From NCBI GenBank assembly GCA_017552715.1, contig JAFZOW010000121.1:79231-143230 (forward strand): a DNA stretch of 64,000 bases. Direction: 5' to 3'. The stretch comes from Lachnospiraceae bacterium (GTDB lineage Bacteria; Bacillota; Clostridia; Lachnospirales; Lachnospiraceae). Positions 53,446-63,021 of the stretch are shown one piece after another; the first letter of the stretch is position 1; every line of letters begins with the position of its first letter. Position numbers and translations under genes: made by a program. The notes under the pieces were generated by a model that saw nothing but the letters and a program-made list of their open reading frames with translations, did no database searches and was not told the DNA's origin.

Positions 53446-54222
53446 TCACCCCCGCAGTTCCTTAAGTTTCCGTGTTTTATCCGCTGCGCGCATGAGGGCC
53501 TCCCCTACCAGCACCGCATCCACTCCGGCTTCCCGCAGTGCCGCCACATCTTCCGCCGTGCTGACCCCGCTTTCGGATACAAAGATCCTTTCGGCAGGGA
53601 TCAGGCTGCGAAGCCTCCGGCTGTTCCCCGTGTCTACGGAAAAGTCCTTCAGATTCCGGTTATTGACACCTATGATGCGGGCTCCCGCATTCAGAGCCAT
53701 CTCCGTTTCCGCCTCATCGTGGGTCTCCACCAACGCGGCCAGGCCCAGAGAATCGCAGATCTCCCTGTACTCCTTAAGCTGCGCCTCATCCAGGATGGAA
53801 CAGATCAGCAGCGCCGCGGAAGCCCCCAAAAGCTTTGCCTCAAAGAGCATATAGGGGTCCACCGTAAAGTCCTTCCGCAGGCAGGGGATGGATACGGCAG
53901 AGCTTATCTCCTTAAGGTAGGCATCGCTGCCCAGAAACCACTTGGGCTCTGTCAGGACGGATATCGCATCCGCTCCGGCGGCTTCGTAATCCTTTGCGAT
54001 CTGCAGATAAGGGAAGTCCTCCGCGATCAGCCCCTTGGAAGGGGAGGCTTTCTTGCACTCGCAGATGAAGCTCATCCCCGGTTTTTTCAGTGCCTTTTCA
54101 AAAGCAAAGTCTCCCTTATCAAGACTTTCCGCATCACGACGGAGAGTTTCAAATGAGATATTCTTTTTTGCTGCCGCCACACGCTCGCGGGCATGATCGG
54201 CCAGTTGATCCAGTATCGTCAT
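53446..54222 (-). CDS. trpC: Indole-3-glycerol phosphate synthase
   Basis: The protein has 258 residues. Key sequence is ISFICECKKASPSKGLI (catalytic Lys and Glu region), DAISVLTEPKWFLGS, CLRKDFTVDPYML, IGVNNRNLKDFSVD and VSESGVSTAEDV. It closes the indole ring. It lies 5 bp after trpD. Confidence 0.95.
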   Translation of the reverse strand: MTILDQLADHARERVAAAKKNISFETLRRDAESLDKGDFAFEKALKKPGMSFICECKKASPSKGLIAEDFPYLQIAKDYEAAGADAISVLTEPKWFLGSDAYLKEISSAVSIPCLRKDFTVDPYMLFEAKLLGASAALLICSILDEAQLKEYREICDSLGLAALVETHDEAETEMALNAGARIIGVNNRNLKDFSVDTGNSRRLRSLIPAERIFVSESGVSTAEDVAALREAGVDAVLVGEALMRAADKTRKLKELRG

Positions 54223-54227
54223 AGCTT

Positions 54228-55244
54228 TTACCTGTTGCTCACTTCGATCACTTTTTCAAGGGTCTTTTCCGCGGCGCCGCTGTCAATGAGCTCTGCTGCC
54301 AGCTTGATACCGGCGGCCATATCCTCCGCCTTCCCGCCGATATATAAGGAAGCCCCCGCGTTCATCAGCACCGCATCGCGCTTGGGTCCCTTCTCTCCCT
54401 TCAGGATCGCCCGGGTGATCTCCGCATTCTCCGCAGGGGTACCGCCCTTCAGCTCCTCCTTCGTGCAGCGTGCCAGGCCGAAATCCTCCGGTTTGATCAC
54501 ATAGGATTTATACCAGCCGTCCCGGATCTCGCTCACGGTGGTGGGTGCGCTCATGGAGATCTCATCCAGTTTATCCTGCCCGTAGACCACCATTCCCCGC
54601 TTCACCCCGAGGCTGATGAGCACCTGGGTAAGGGGCATCACAAGGTATTCGTCATATACACCCAAAAGCTGCATCGAAGGCCGTCCGGGATTGGTCAGAG
54701 GCCCCAGGATATTAAAGACGGTGCGGAAGCCCAGCTCCTTGCGGATAGGGCCTACATACTTCATGGAAGTGTGATACTTCTGTGCGAAGAAGAAGCACAT
54801 TCCGGCTTCCTTTAAAAGCTCGATGCACTTTTCCGGCTCCTGCTGGATATTAACCCCCAGCGCTTCCAGGCAGTCCGCCGTACCGCAGAGGGAAGATGCG
54901 GCGCGGTTTCCGTGCTTGGCCACTTTCATGCCGCCGGCAGCCGCCACCAGGGCGGAGGTAGTGGAGATGTTAAAGCTTCCGGCATTGTCACCGCCGGTAC
55001 CCACGATCTCGAAGATATCCATACCGGTGTTCACGGGTATGGCATGCTCCCGCATGGCTGCGGCACAGCCCGCGATCTCATCGGTGGTCTCGGCCCGGGC
55101 ACTCTTCGTGGAAAGGGCGCTTAAGAATGCCGCATTCTGCGTAGGTGATGTCTCCCCGCTCATGATCTCGTTCATTACGGTGTAGGCTTCATCATAGCTC
55201 AGGTCCTCTTTGTTGACGATCTTTACAATGGCTTCTTTGATCAT
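54228..55244 (-). CDS. trpD: Anthranilate phosphoribosyltransferase
   Basis: The protein has 338 residues from the ATG at 55244, behind GGGAGGAAAG. The open frame continues upstream through the T-box leader, which is not coding. It has [20 protein letters not shown] (PRPP site), [21 protein letters not shown] and [20 protein letters not shown]. It transfers phosphoribose to anthranilate. It is the first gene of the operon, so trpE and trpG must be elsewhere. Confidence 0.95.
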   Translation of the reverse strand: MIKEAIVKIVNKEDLSYDEAYTVMNEIMSGETSPTQNAAFLSALSTKSARAETTDEIAGCAAAMREHAIPVNTGMDIFEIVGTGGDNAGSFNISTTSALVAAAGGMKVAKHGNRAASSLCGTADCLEALGVNIQQEPEKCIELLKEAGMCFFFAQKYHTSMKYVGPIRKELGFRTVFNILGPLTNPGRPSMQLLGVYDEYLVMPLTQVLISLGVKRGMVVYGQDKLDEISMSAPTTVSEIRDGWYKSYVIKPEDFGLARCTKEELKGGTPAENAEITRAILKGEKGPKRDAVLMNAGASLYIGGKAEDMAAGIKLAAELIDSGAAEKTLEKVIEVSNR

Positions 55245-55300
55245 CTCTCTTTCCTCCCTTGAAAGTGTTGTTCTCCGGCGCTCACCGGAGGATGACAAAT

Positions 55301-55334
55301 AAAAAACCCCGACAGGAAAAAATCCTGTCAGGGA
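55301..55334 (-). terminator. Regulated terminator of the T-box leader
   Basis: CCCTGACAGGA and TCCTGTCGGGG pair around a run of T, followed by TTTTTT on the minus strand. It is the alternative to the antiterminator fold. Confidence 0.9.
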
Positions 55335-55617
55335 CGAATACATTTTATCCGCGGTGCCACCCTGTTTTACGGCTGCAGCCATACTCTCTGTGGGATACCA
55401 TCATATCCCCGGCAACTGACGCGTGCCTTACGTCATGGATACTTACGCTTCTGCCTGTTCCCCATGCCCTCGGCGGCCCATATAAGGAGTTCTGCCTCCA
55501 CGCATCCCGCTCTCCATCCGGCTCACACCGTCCCGGACTCGCTTGGGAAAACTGCCTCCCGGTGCTGAAATGCTTTTTCTTCCGCTTCATCGGTTTAATG
55601 CATATTCACTTTTGTTG
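55301..55617 (-). ncRNA. T-box riboswitch, tryptophan type by context
   Basis: The leader of about 315 nt runs from the promoter to trpD. The T-box sequence on the minus strand is AGGGTGGCACCGCGG (around 55349-55364), which pairs with the tRNA acceptor end and forms the antiterminator. The terminator lies at 55301-55334. The long stem I region carries GGGCCGCCGAGG-type pairs near 55470. A UGG triplet at 55478-55480 is a candidate specifier for tRNA-Trp, but I could not fold the stem to prove it. Uncharged tRNA would favour read-through into trpDCFBA. Confidence 0.9.
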
Positions 55618-55623
55618 TTTTTC

Positions 55624-55652
55624 CTTATACCATACTCTGTTTTCTCTGTCAA
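55624..55652 (-). promoter_or_regulatory. Promoter of the trp operon
   Basis: On the minus strand there is TTGACA (perfect -35), a 17-bp spacer and TATAAG. The start point of about 55617 defines the T-box leader. Confidence 0.75.
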
Positions 55653-55679
55653 TCATTTTCTGCAGAGCACAGACAGGGC

Positions 55680-56111
55680 TTACTGTATGGCTATGACCTT
55701 CTTCTGTTCCTCGGCCGGCTTCTTCTCCTCGGAAGGGAATTCCAGCTTCAGCACGCCGTTTTCGAAGCTCGCCTTAATGTCGTTCTCGTTTAAGTGCTTG
55801 CCTACGAAATAGCTTCTGCGGCACTCGCCGGTATGACGTTCACGGTAGATCAGCTTTCCGGTCTCGTCCTTTTCTTCCTTCTCTTCCCTGCTGCCGGCAC
55901 TGATGGTCAGATATCCGTCCTTCAGCTCCGCCTTCAGGTCCTCTTTCTTATAGCCCGGCATGTCGATGCTCATATAGTAGTTGCCGTCCTTCTCCATGAT
56001 ATCCGTGCGCATCGGATTGGCCATGCGGTTCAGTGCGCTTACGGGCTTACCGAAAAAGTCATCCAGGAAGTTGTTCATGAAACGATCTTCAAAAATACTC
56101 GGTGCATACAT
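55680..56111 (-). CDS. Small heat shock protein (Hsp20/alpha-crystallin)
   Basis: The protein has 143 residues. The alpha-crystallin domain spans about 38-130: YYMSIDMPGYKKEDLKAEL, GYLTISAG and ASFENGVLKLEFP (the conserved GVL). The C-terminal IxI-like IAIQ follows a Lys-rich tail. It is an ATP-independent holdase chaperone. The SD AAGGAGG precedes the ATG. A CIRCE operator overlaps its promoter, so HrcA control is likely. Confidence 0.93.
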   Translation of the reverse strand: MYAPSIFEDRFMNNFLDDFFGKPVSALNRMANPMRTDIMEKDGNYYMSIDMPGYKKEDLKAELKDGYLTISAGSREEKEEKDETGKLIYRERHTGECRRSYFVGKHLNENDIKASFENGVLKLEFPSEEKKPAEEQKKVIAIQ

Positions 56112-56193
56112 AAGTCATTCCTCCTTCATCTGCGGGCCGTCTGCGGAACCCTGTGTCCCGTCCGTTCCCGCCTCTCTCTATCGAACTGACGTC

Positions 56194-56208
56194 AGTATAG
56201 CACCATTG

Positions 56209-56222
<14 letters not shown>
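56194..56222 (-). promoter_or_regulatory. Promoter of the hsp20 gene
   Basis: On the minus strand there is TTGACG, a 17-bp spacer and TATACT. The -35 box falls between the two halves of the CIRCE element. Confidence 0.78.
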
Positions 56223-56537
<315 letters not shown>

Positions 56538-56540
56538 TTA

Positions 56541-56758
56541 TATACGGTATCCTGAAAAAGATTCATGATGATGAATGCTATTCTCCAATCGGCAATCGTC
56601 AACCACCCTGATGAGATCATTCCGGAAACGGTAGTGCTGTCCTTGGGCTCTATGCCCATACAATAATCCCCAACCATGAATAACAACATAGCGGGTATGA
56701 TACATAGCATTCTGTTATAAGTCTTTTTTTGTTCATCCAAGGTCATAAACTGTTTCAT
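56541..56758 (-). pseudogene. Truncated membrane protein gene fused to the enolase remnant
   Basis: The first 70 or so residues look like a real protein start: MTLDEQKKTYNRMLCIIPAM, a hydrophobic helix to residue about 31 (LLFMVGDYCMGIEPKDST), and SSGWLTIADWRIAFIIMN. After residue about 73 the frame runs into enolase DNA in the wrong phase and makes nonsense until 56384. Thus the 3' part of this gene was lost in the same event that cut enolase. I do not recognise the family with confidence. Confidence 0.6.
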
Positions 56759-56787
56759 AAATATTCTTTATCAGCTTTTACATACAC

Positions 56788-57156
56788 TCAGCTGATATCT
56801 GCCACTTCATAACCCAGATCGGTAATGATCCTCTTTATCTCGGAATCATCTATACTTCTTGCCATCTTAACTATTGCTTTTTTCTTGCTTCTTATGACTT
56901 TAGCATTTACACCTTCAATGGAATTAAGGGCATTATGTATCCTGCCGGAGCAGTGGTCACAGACCATGCCTTCTATCAGAACCGTCTTTTCGGCAATCAC
57001 TTTATCAAGTTTGGCCGGCTTTATCAGTTTCATCTTACTGCCGCCACCACAGCAGGATCCCTCACCTTTAAAATGCGGTATCGAATACTTTACCGCCAAT
57101 ATCAATATGACTGCTATGACAACGATCATCACGCAATCGGAAGTAAACCGGTCCAT
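56788..57156 (-). CDS. Membrane-anchored heavy-metal-associated (HMA) domain protein
   Basis: The protein has 122 residues. An N-terminal helix (about 8-24) is followed by a cysteine/glycine patch GSCCGGGSK. The HMA fold (about 55-122) has the metal loop GMVCDHCSGRIHNALN (CxxC) and ends KRIITDLGYEVAD. Such domains bind Cu(I) or similar soft metals and pass them to partners. The extra SCCGGG segment may be a second site. No P-type ATPase is near, so the partner is unknown. Confidence 0.82.
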   Translation of the reverse strand: MDRFTSDCVMIVVIAVILILAVKYSIPHFKGEGSCCGGGSKMKLIKPAKLDKVIAEKTVLIEGMVCDHCSGRIHNALNSIEGVNAKVIRSKKKAIVKMARSIDDSEIKRIITDLGYEVADIS

Positions 57157-57225
57157 AAACCACCTTTTGTCCTTCCGAAGTTCGGCTTTTATGCAATTAG
57201 CACCAGCTAACCATTAGCCCTAAAT

Positions 57226-57250
57226 AAATGCCTTCGATCCAAAGGCATTT
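57226..57250. other. Perfect inverted repeat between the HD and HMA genes
   Basis: AAATGCCTT and AAGGCATTT form a 9-bp stem with a 7-base loop. There is no T-run on either side. Confidence 0.4.
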
Positions 57251-57311
57251 CTCCTATATCAGCCGAACCTTTTCCATCTTCAGGGCCTCACATCTTTCCT
57301 ATCCCCAAAGG

Positions 57312-58076
57312 CTATGCTTTTTCCTGCACGCTGCGGAGCAGTTTGTAGGTATTTCTGTAAATGTCCGCCCGCCCCTGTGTGAGCATATATTCCAGATCTT
57401 CGTATACTTCTTTTCGTTCGAGCAGTTCCGGAAGCCAGGCTGCATATCTGGTCCCCGCACCCTCCTTAAGCTCGTTGATGTAGTCATGAAGGGTTTTACC
57501 CTTGTTGTAGCTGCGGCCCACCATATCGGTAGCGGCGTCCATACAGTCGGCACACAGTGCCAGATCAAGGATGATCTTATAGGGACTGTTCGCTGTAATA
57601 AAATCTTCGGGATATCCGCCCTTGTCATTGTGCCATCTGTGATGTCCTCTTGCCACATCCGCATAGGTCCTGGTGCCCTGATGGGCGGCAAGCAATTCTG
57701 CGCCCATGACCGGGTGAGAACGGATTATGTTGAACTCCATATCCAGAAGCTTCCTTCCGTATACAAAGATCGTATCGATGATATTGATCTTGCCGAAATC
57801 ATGACAGAGCGTTGCATGATAGGTAAAATGAAGGATCTCATCTTTTTTTGCAAGCACGTCTTCAACACTGTCACAGCCCGGAAACCCTATGAAACGCTCC
57901 GGCTCCGTGCGCAGCAGATGGTAGCAGAGACATTCCGAGATCTGTCCTTCCATATGTGAAAGCACATAGGTGGGGGGATGGATCGCAGCTATACACTGCA
58001 TCACGAAATCCTCAAGATCAACGCCGCTGGGTACATCTATGAAGCGCTCGATGATACGCGAATAATACTCCAGCAT
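57312..58076 (-). CDS. HD-GYP-like phosphohydrolase domain protein, probably 5'-shortened
   Basis: The protein has 254 residues from the ATG at 58076. The metal residues of an HD domain are present: LCHDFGKINIID (HD), RSHPVMGAELL, HHRWHNDKGGYPED (a variant of HHExxDGxGYP) and ADCMDAATD. Members hydrolyse c-di-GMP or other nucleotides. Upstream of the ATG the frame stays open and protein-like (GETKEFVAYLFRAPNTGTLS) but has no start codon, and it runs into the end of the LRR gene. This suggests loss of an N-terminal domain. GGGGACT before the ATG may still allow translation. Confidence 0.7.
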   Translation of the reverse strand: MLEYYSRIIERFIDVPSGVDLEDFVMQCIAAIHPPTYVLSHMEGQISECLCYHLLRTEPERFIGFPGCDSVEDVLAKKDEILHFTYHATLCHDFGKINIIDTIFVYGRKLLDMEFNIIRSHPVMGAELLAAHQGTRTYADVARGHHRWHNDKGGYPEDFITANSPYKIILDLALCADCMDAATDMVGRSYNKGKTLHDYINELKEGAGTRYAAWLPELLERKEVYEDLEYMLTQGRADIYRNTYKLLRSVQEKA

Positions 58077-58177
58077 AAACGACAGAGTCCCCGTATTCGG
58101 AGCACGGAAGAGATAGGCAACAAACTCTTTCGTTTCACCATTGACTGTACTCTCCCCGTTTCCCGTTGATCTCTCTT

Positions 58178-60421
58178 CTATCTGTTTACTTCCATAAGGC
58201 GGTCAATGGCCGCATCAAACTCGTTCTTCGTCACCTTCCCGTGAGGATCAAAGCGTTGCTCCTCCTTCGGCGCACCTTCTTCTCCCTTCCCGCTTATGAT
58301 CTGCCAGGTTGCCGACCAGCAGACCGCTTCCCAGGCATAATAATCGATATCGAAATAGTCGATATAATCATCACTTCGGCCGAAATCAATGGATCTGTTG
58401 TAACCCGCGAATTCCGAATAGCGCATCAGCATGTAGGCCAGATCCTGCCTCCGCAGGCATCGGCCCACACCGAAGTTTTCGGAGGAGGTAAAGGGATAGC
58501 CCCTGCAGATATGGTTCTCCTCACCCCAGATCAGAGCCGCCTCATATCGGGACCCTGCCTCCACATCCGTAAAGCCGGAGCTGCCGCTTACAGCCGGGCT
58601 GCCCGCCATCTCATACAAAAACTGTACAGCCGCCTCCCGGGTGATCTGATCGTCTCTTATCGGCTCATCATCATCCGTATAGGGATACTCGGGAAAGGCA
58701 AATGTGGGCTCCGCATGCAGGTCTACTGCATCATCAAAACAGAGGAAATAAATATTTTTCTCAATGGATGTTTCCCCGCCGTAATCGATGGTCCAGGAAT
58801 GCCCGTTACACACGGCGGACTCATCTTTCATCACACCTTCATTATATGTTTTGATGAGGAAGGGATTGTTTCCGATATCCAGTTCGGTGAAGGTATTGGT
58901 AAATGCCTGCAGGAAATGTACATAATGATTCTCCGACAGATCCAGAACGGAGATCTCGTTGCATGCACAATCCAGATAGGCCAGCTTTGGATTACGGCTC
59001 AGATCCAGCTCCGTGATATCATTATAGCTGCAGATCAGCTTTGTCAGCTCCGGATGATGACTCACATCGATACTTTCCACGCCATTGGCTGCACAGTTAT
59101 AATACTGAAGACCTGGATTATGACTGATATCGATACTTCCAAGTCCCGGATTATTCCAGATATCCAGCCGTTTCATCTTCGGATTCCGGCTTATATCCAG
59201 CTCCGTAAAATGGTTCGAGAAAGCGTCCAGATGAGCCAGCCTGGGATTGTTGCTCAGATCCAGGCTCTTCAGCTCGCAGGTTCCGCAGGTCAGATGCTCC
59301 AGTTCGGGATTTCGACTCACATCCAGCACGGTCAGCGGATTGGTATTGCATTCTATAAAAGCCATCCTGGGGTTATTGGCTACGTTCAGGGATCTCAGTT
59401 TGCAATCATAGCAATATACCCACACCAGTTCCGGATTGTCCGAAAAGTCCAGGGTAGTGAACAGGTTTCCCGAGCACCATACGCCGCGCAGATCCCTGTT
59501 CTTGCTGAGGTCCAGGCTCTTTATCTTATTGTCTTTGCACCAGAGCCCCTGCAGATCCGTGAAATACTCCACCCCCTTCAGGGACTTGATCTTCATCCCT
59601 TCGCAATAAATGTTCAGGGTCAGACCGATCTCCGTGGCATCCAGAACGTGGTTTCCGTCACGGTCATACGTTCTTCCCGAGATCACTTTTCTGAAGTTCT
59701 TATCCGGGAAATTTTTCGAGTTGATCTTTACAGGCTTTATTGCAGGAACTTCTTCTTTGTCAGGATCCGTACAGATACTGAATCTCATCTTTACGGCTCC
59801 GGCCGCTTTATTGAATTTCTTTAAAGCCTTTTTGAAGTTTGTAAGGGCCTTGCCTTTTAATCCGATGCTTTTGGCAACAGACTTATTCACTGCGGCCTTC
59901 ACCGTAAAGTAGGCGTCCGAGCCGCATTTCTTATTCTTCTTTGCGCTGAATTTCCATTGGATCAGGCCGCTGACATCCGCCGCATTCGTCAGCTCCCTTG
60001 CCAGTTCTTCCAGATCCGTGCTCACGGGTACTGCCTGCAGATCCGTATCGGCCTTGATCTTTTTGCCGCTATATAAAACCCTGCTGTAATAGGCCACTTC
60101 CGCGGAAAAACTGTAACTCTTCCCCCCGATGGTGACGGGATCGGACACGATAAGTCCGTATCTCAGACCGGCCACCGCCGCATCCGCATTCTCCTCCGTA
60201 ACTTCCTCCTCCGCAGGCCCCGGATCCGCAATATCCGCAGGATCAGCCTCCTCCGCAGGCTCGGGATCGGCAGCATCAGGCAGCTCCTGTTCTTGCGTTT
60301 CCTCTTCCGCTGCGATCACTTCGCTTCCGTCCGCTTCCGCGGCATCCGCCGCATAAAGCCCCTGTACCTGCCCGAAAAGCAGCACTGCGGAAAGCAGCAC
60401 TCCCAGCAATTGTTTTTTCAT
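58178..60421 (-). CDS. Secreted leucine-rich-repeat protein with SLH-like C-terminus
   Basis: The protein has 747 residues from the ATG at 60421 (GAGGAGGTATAT just before). A signal peptide (about 1-24, ending in LYAADA) leads to an acidic Ala/Glu/Pro linker (about 25-75). An unassigned domain, a dockerin-like DRDGNHVLDATEIG, and about ten LRR units of 21 residues (LKSLDLSNNPRLAHLDAFSN type) at about 275-490 follow. C-terminal SLH-like repeats (AAVQFLYEMAG, GFTDVEAGSRYEAALIWG, ITREA) may bind wall polymers. It is a likely surface adhesin or sensor. Confidence 0.85.
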   Translation of the reverse strand: MKKQLLGVLLSAVLLFGQVQGLYAADAAEADGSEVIAAEEETQEQELPDAADPEPAEEADPADIADPGPAEEEVTEENADAAVAGLRYGLIVSDPVTIGGKSYSFSAEVAYYSRVLYSGKKIKADTDLQAVPVSTDLEELARELTNAADVSGLIQWKFSAKKNKKCGSDAYFTVKAAVNKSVAKSIGLKGKALTNFKKALKKFNKAAGAVKMRFSICTDPDKEEVPAIKPVKINSKNFPDKNFRKVISGRTYDRDGNHVLDATEIGLTLNIYCEGMKIKSLKGVEYFTDLQGLWCKDNKIKSLDLSKNRDLRGVWCSGNLFTTLDFSDNPELVWVYCYDCKLRSLNVANNPRMAFIECNTNPLTVLDVSRNPELEHLTCGTCELKSLDLSNNPRLAHLDAFSNHFTELDISRNPKMKRLDIWNNPGLGSIDISHNPGLQYYNCAANGVESIDVSHHPELTKLICSYNDITELDLSRNPKLAYLDCACNEISVLDLSENHYVHFLQAFTNTFTELDIGNNPFLIKTYNEGVMKDESAVCNGHSWTIDYGGETSIEKNIYFLCFDDAVDLHAEPTFAFPEYPYTDDDEPIRDDQITREAAVQFLYEMAGSPAVSGSSGFTDVEAGSRYEAALIWGEENHICRGYPFTSSENFGVGRCLRRQDLAYMLMRYSEFAGYNRSIDFGRSDDYIDYFDIDYYAWEAVCWSATWQIISGKGEEGAPKEEQRFDPHGKVTKNEFDAAIDRLMEVNR

Positions 60422-60431
60422 ATATACCTCC

Positions 60432-61496
60432 TCATCCCAGCGAATGCCCGCATTCGGGGCAAAATTTCCCGCCCATGAGTTTTGCACCGCATTCGGTACA
60501 GAATTTCGCCGTTTCCTGTACCGGGGTGTCTTCCTGCGGTACCGGAGCCTGCAGGGCAGCGACCCCCGCCACTCCCACGACAGCGCCTCCGCTGTTTGAC
60601 GCCGCAGCCGTCAGTGCCTGCTGCTGTGCGGTAGCCAGCGCCGCTGCTGCCATGTCCGGATCCCGCAGTACTGCGGTCTTCTGGAACTCCCGTACGATCC
60701 CGGAATCCTTTTCCCTGATCCGTAATGCGGTAACTGCCAGCGAGACCAGCTCGATCCCCCGGGTCTCGAATAGCTTATCCTTCGTCAGTTCCAGGATACG
60801 TTCCTCGATCTGCGGAAGCTTCTCCCCGATCTGAGAGGCTCGCATGCCTTCCCCCGCGATGGTATCAAAAGACGAAAGTATGATGCTCTGCACCTCGGTC
60901 TTCATGACCCCCAGCAGATAGGAGCTTCTGTACACCCGTTCTATATTCCCTATCACCTGTTTATAGATTTTTACGGGATCCGCCACACGGAAAGTATAGC
61001 TCCCCGAAACCGTCAATGTGCAGTCGATGTCAATGCTCTTATCCTCATCCAGGATGCGGAAGGGGATCTCTGTCCCTTCATAGCTTCCTCCGGGCATCTC
61101 CTTGGTATTGAGATAATAAACACGCTGGCTTACGGCAGGCGCCTCTCCTCCGAAGGCAAAGCGTCTCCCGAACTCTTTCCCCAGGCTCTTTAAGCTTCCG
61201 CCGCTGAAGATGCTGCTCGTCTCACCGCTCTTAAAGATATGCTCTCCCGCTTCCGTATATACGGCCAGAGCCTTGCCGTTGCTCACAACGATGGCCGCTT
61301 CTCCGTCGGCTACGGCGATGACGGAACCGTCCGTCACCACATCGGCGCTCCCCTCATTGGAAGCATGTGCCGATGTCTGTTTTGCTGCCCTCAGCATTAT
61401 GATATCATCAGGAATGGAGGAACAGTAAAAATACTCCTTCCATTGATCCCCCGCCATGGAACTTGCCGATGCGACCGCTGCTTTTATGATCCCCAT
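60432..61496 (-). CDS. SPFH-domain protein with C-terminal zinc ribbon
   Basis: The protein has 354 residues from the ATG at 61496 (AAGGGAG upstream); the open frame to 61610 overlaps the previous gene and is rejected. It is of the YdjI/virion-core-like type: IIKAAVASASSMAGDQWKEY, YYLNTKEMPGGSYEGTEIPF, VSGSYTFRVADPVKIYKQVI and an SPFH body up to about 275. An Ala-rich helix and a zinc ribbon (KFCTECGAKLMGGKFCPECG) close it. Relatives form membrane-associated assemblies under stress. It lies 10 bp before the LRR gene. Confidence 0.87.
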   Translation of the reverse strand: MGIIKAAVASASSMAGDQWKEYFYCSSIPDDIIMLRAAKQTSAHASNEGSADVVTDGSVIAVADGEAAIVVSNGKALAVYTEAGEHIFKSGETSSIFSGGSLKSLGKEFGRRFAFGGEAPAVSQRVYYLNTKEMPGGSYEGTEIPFRILDEDKSIDIDCTLTVSGSYTFRVADPVKIYKQVIGNIERVYRSSYLLGVMKTEVQSIILSSFDTIAGEGMRASQIGEKLPQIEERILELTKDKLFETRGIELVSLAVTALRIREKDSGIVREFQKTAVLRDPDMAAAALATAQQQALTAAASNSGGAVVGVAGVAALQAPVPQEDTPVQETAKFCTECGAKLMGGKFCPECGHSLG

Positions 61497-61515
61497 CGCT
61501 TGACTCCCTTTCCGA

Positions 61516-62934
61516 TCAGGCCAGAAGACCGGCCAGATAATAGAGGATCGCGATCTCGTTTTCCTGCCATATCCTGTGCTTCCGTTCCACGGCACATACC
61601 AGGTAGCCACTGACCGTCTTCCCGTGCCGTATCCGTACGATCAGGGCCGATCCCAGACATCTGCTCTTCAGCGTATTGAAAAAAGCCGGCGCATCCTTCT
61701 CCACGGGATCCAGCCCCCCCTCCGAGAAAACATCTTCCTTCATAAGCTGCGCGATATCGGAAGCATCTCCATCCCAGGAAGGCTCCGTCACCGACTTCAT
61801 CCTGCCGTCTTCCCTGACATAATACAGATCCCGTATCTTAAGGATCTCCGCCAGCTGCGGCATCACGGCTTTCAGCTTGTTCTCAAAACCCTCTGCCTTT
61901 TCGATCTCGTGCCGTATCCCGCACATATCCGTATAAACACCATTTACGGCGATCTTGCCGATCTCGATATCCTTATGCCTGTCCTTATCATAAACGGTAT
62001 AGCAGTTTCTCCCTTTGCTCTTTCCCAGATAAAGCATCTTATCCACCAGAGCAAAAAGCTCATCGAACTCGTCCGCATCGGAGGGATAGGTTGCACAGCC
62101 CGCTGTCCCGGTGATCAGCGCACTTCCTTCGGCAAATTCCATCTCGATCCGCAGTGCCGCAGAGGCGGTATAGAGTTCCCTAAAGAACTTTTCTTTTTCC
62201 TCCACTTTTGTATTCTTCATATCGATCAGCAGAAGCTCATCCCCGCCGAAGCACCCGACTATGCCGAAACCGTCCGCAAAGTCCGCCAGGCCTTTTGCCA
62301 CTGCTGCCAGGACTCTGTCCCCCGCACTGTGACCGAAGCTGTCGTTGATGTATTTGAAATTATCCAGATCCAGCATCGTATAACTGAAGGGTGTTTTATC
62401 CGCTATAAGAGAACGCACGAATTTCATGGAATAGGCACGGCTCAGGACCCCCGTCAGCGGATCCAGTATCTCGTCCAGGCCGATCTCATCAATGATGCGG
62501 TCGAAGAATGGGAACTTCCGGAGCTTTTCGATATTGTAGACAACCTGCATGTTATCCAGACCGTTCCTGCGGCGTATCACATCCGTAACATCCACAAAGC
62601 TGCCCACAAGACCCACGATCTTTCCGTCTTCATACAGCGGGCGCTTGGATGCGATGATATCCCTCTCTTCTCCCCGGATCATGCATTTGCCCTGCACCTT
62701 ATAGGTACTCCTTCCGGCAAGCACACGCAGCTCATCCTGCATAAAAGGTTCCGGATCGGAGTGCCAGCCCATATCCTCATCGGTCTTTCCGATGAGCACC
62801 TCCGCCGATTCAAAGCCGTAATAATCCAGAAAGGCCTGATTCACCCCCAGGAAGCGTCGCTCCTTATCCTTCCAGAACACGCAGTCCTGGGAGGTATTTA
62901 TGATACTGTCAAACAACTCCACGGTCATTTCCAT
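61516..62934 (-). CDS. PAS and GGDEF domain protein with altered active-site motif
   Basis: The protein has 472 residues from the ATG at 62934 (GAGGTG seven bases upstream). A PAS domain (about 5-120: SIINTSQDCVFWKDKERRF, LVGSFVDVTDVI) precedes a GGDEF domain with LTGVLSRAYSMKFVRSL, LDLDNFKYINDSFGHSAGDR and CFGGDELLLID. The motif reads GGDEL in place of GGDEF, so activity is uncertain. The C-terminal 140 residues look like a GAF-like sensor. It is upstream of the SPFH and LRR genes on the same strand. Confidence 0.85.
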   Translation of the reverse strand: MEMTVELFDSIINTSQDCVFWKDKERRFLGVNQAFLDYYGFESAEVLIGKTDEDMGWHSDPEPFMQDELRVLAGRSTYKVQGKCMIRGEERDIIASKRPLYEDGKIVGLVGSFVDVTDVIRRRNGLDNMQVVYNIEKLRKFPFFDRIIDEIGLDEILDPLTGVLSRAYSMKFVRSLIADKTPFSYTMLDLDNFKYINDSFGHSAGDRVLAAVAKGLADFADGFGIVGCFGGDELLLIDMKNTKVEEKEKFFRELYTASAALRIEMEFAEGSALITGTAGCATYPSDADEFDELFALVDKMLYLGKSKGRNCYTVYDKDRHKDIEIGKIAVNGVYTDMCGIRHEIEKAEGFENKLKAVMPQLAEILKIRDLYYVREDGRMKSVTEPSWDGDASDIAQLMKEDVFSEGGLDPVEKDAPAFFNTLKSRCLGSALIVRIRHGKTVSGYLVCAVERKHRIWQENEIAILYYLAGLLA

Positions 62935-63021
62935 AACACTACACCTCGATGCCACAACCTATTGCCGCAGTTTCAGTTTTTCGAGATCACGATCCTCTCC
63001 CTGTTGGGATCAGCCGGCTTT

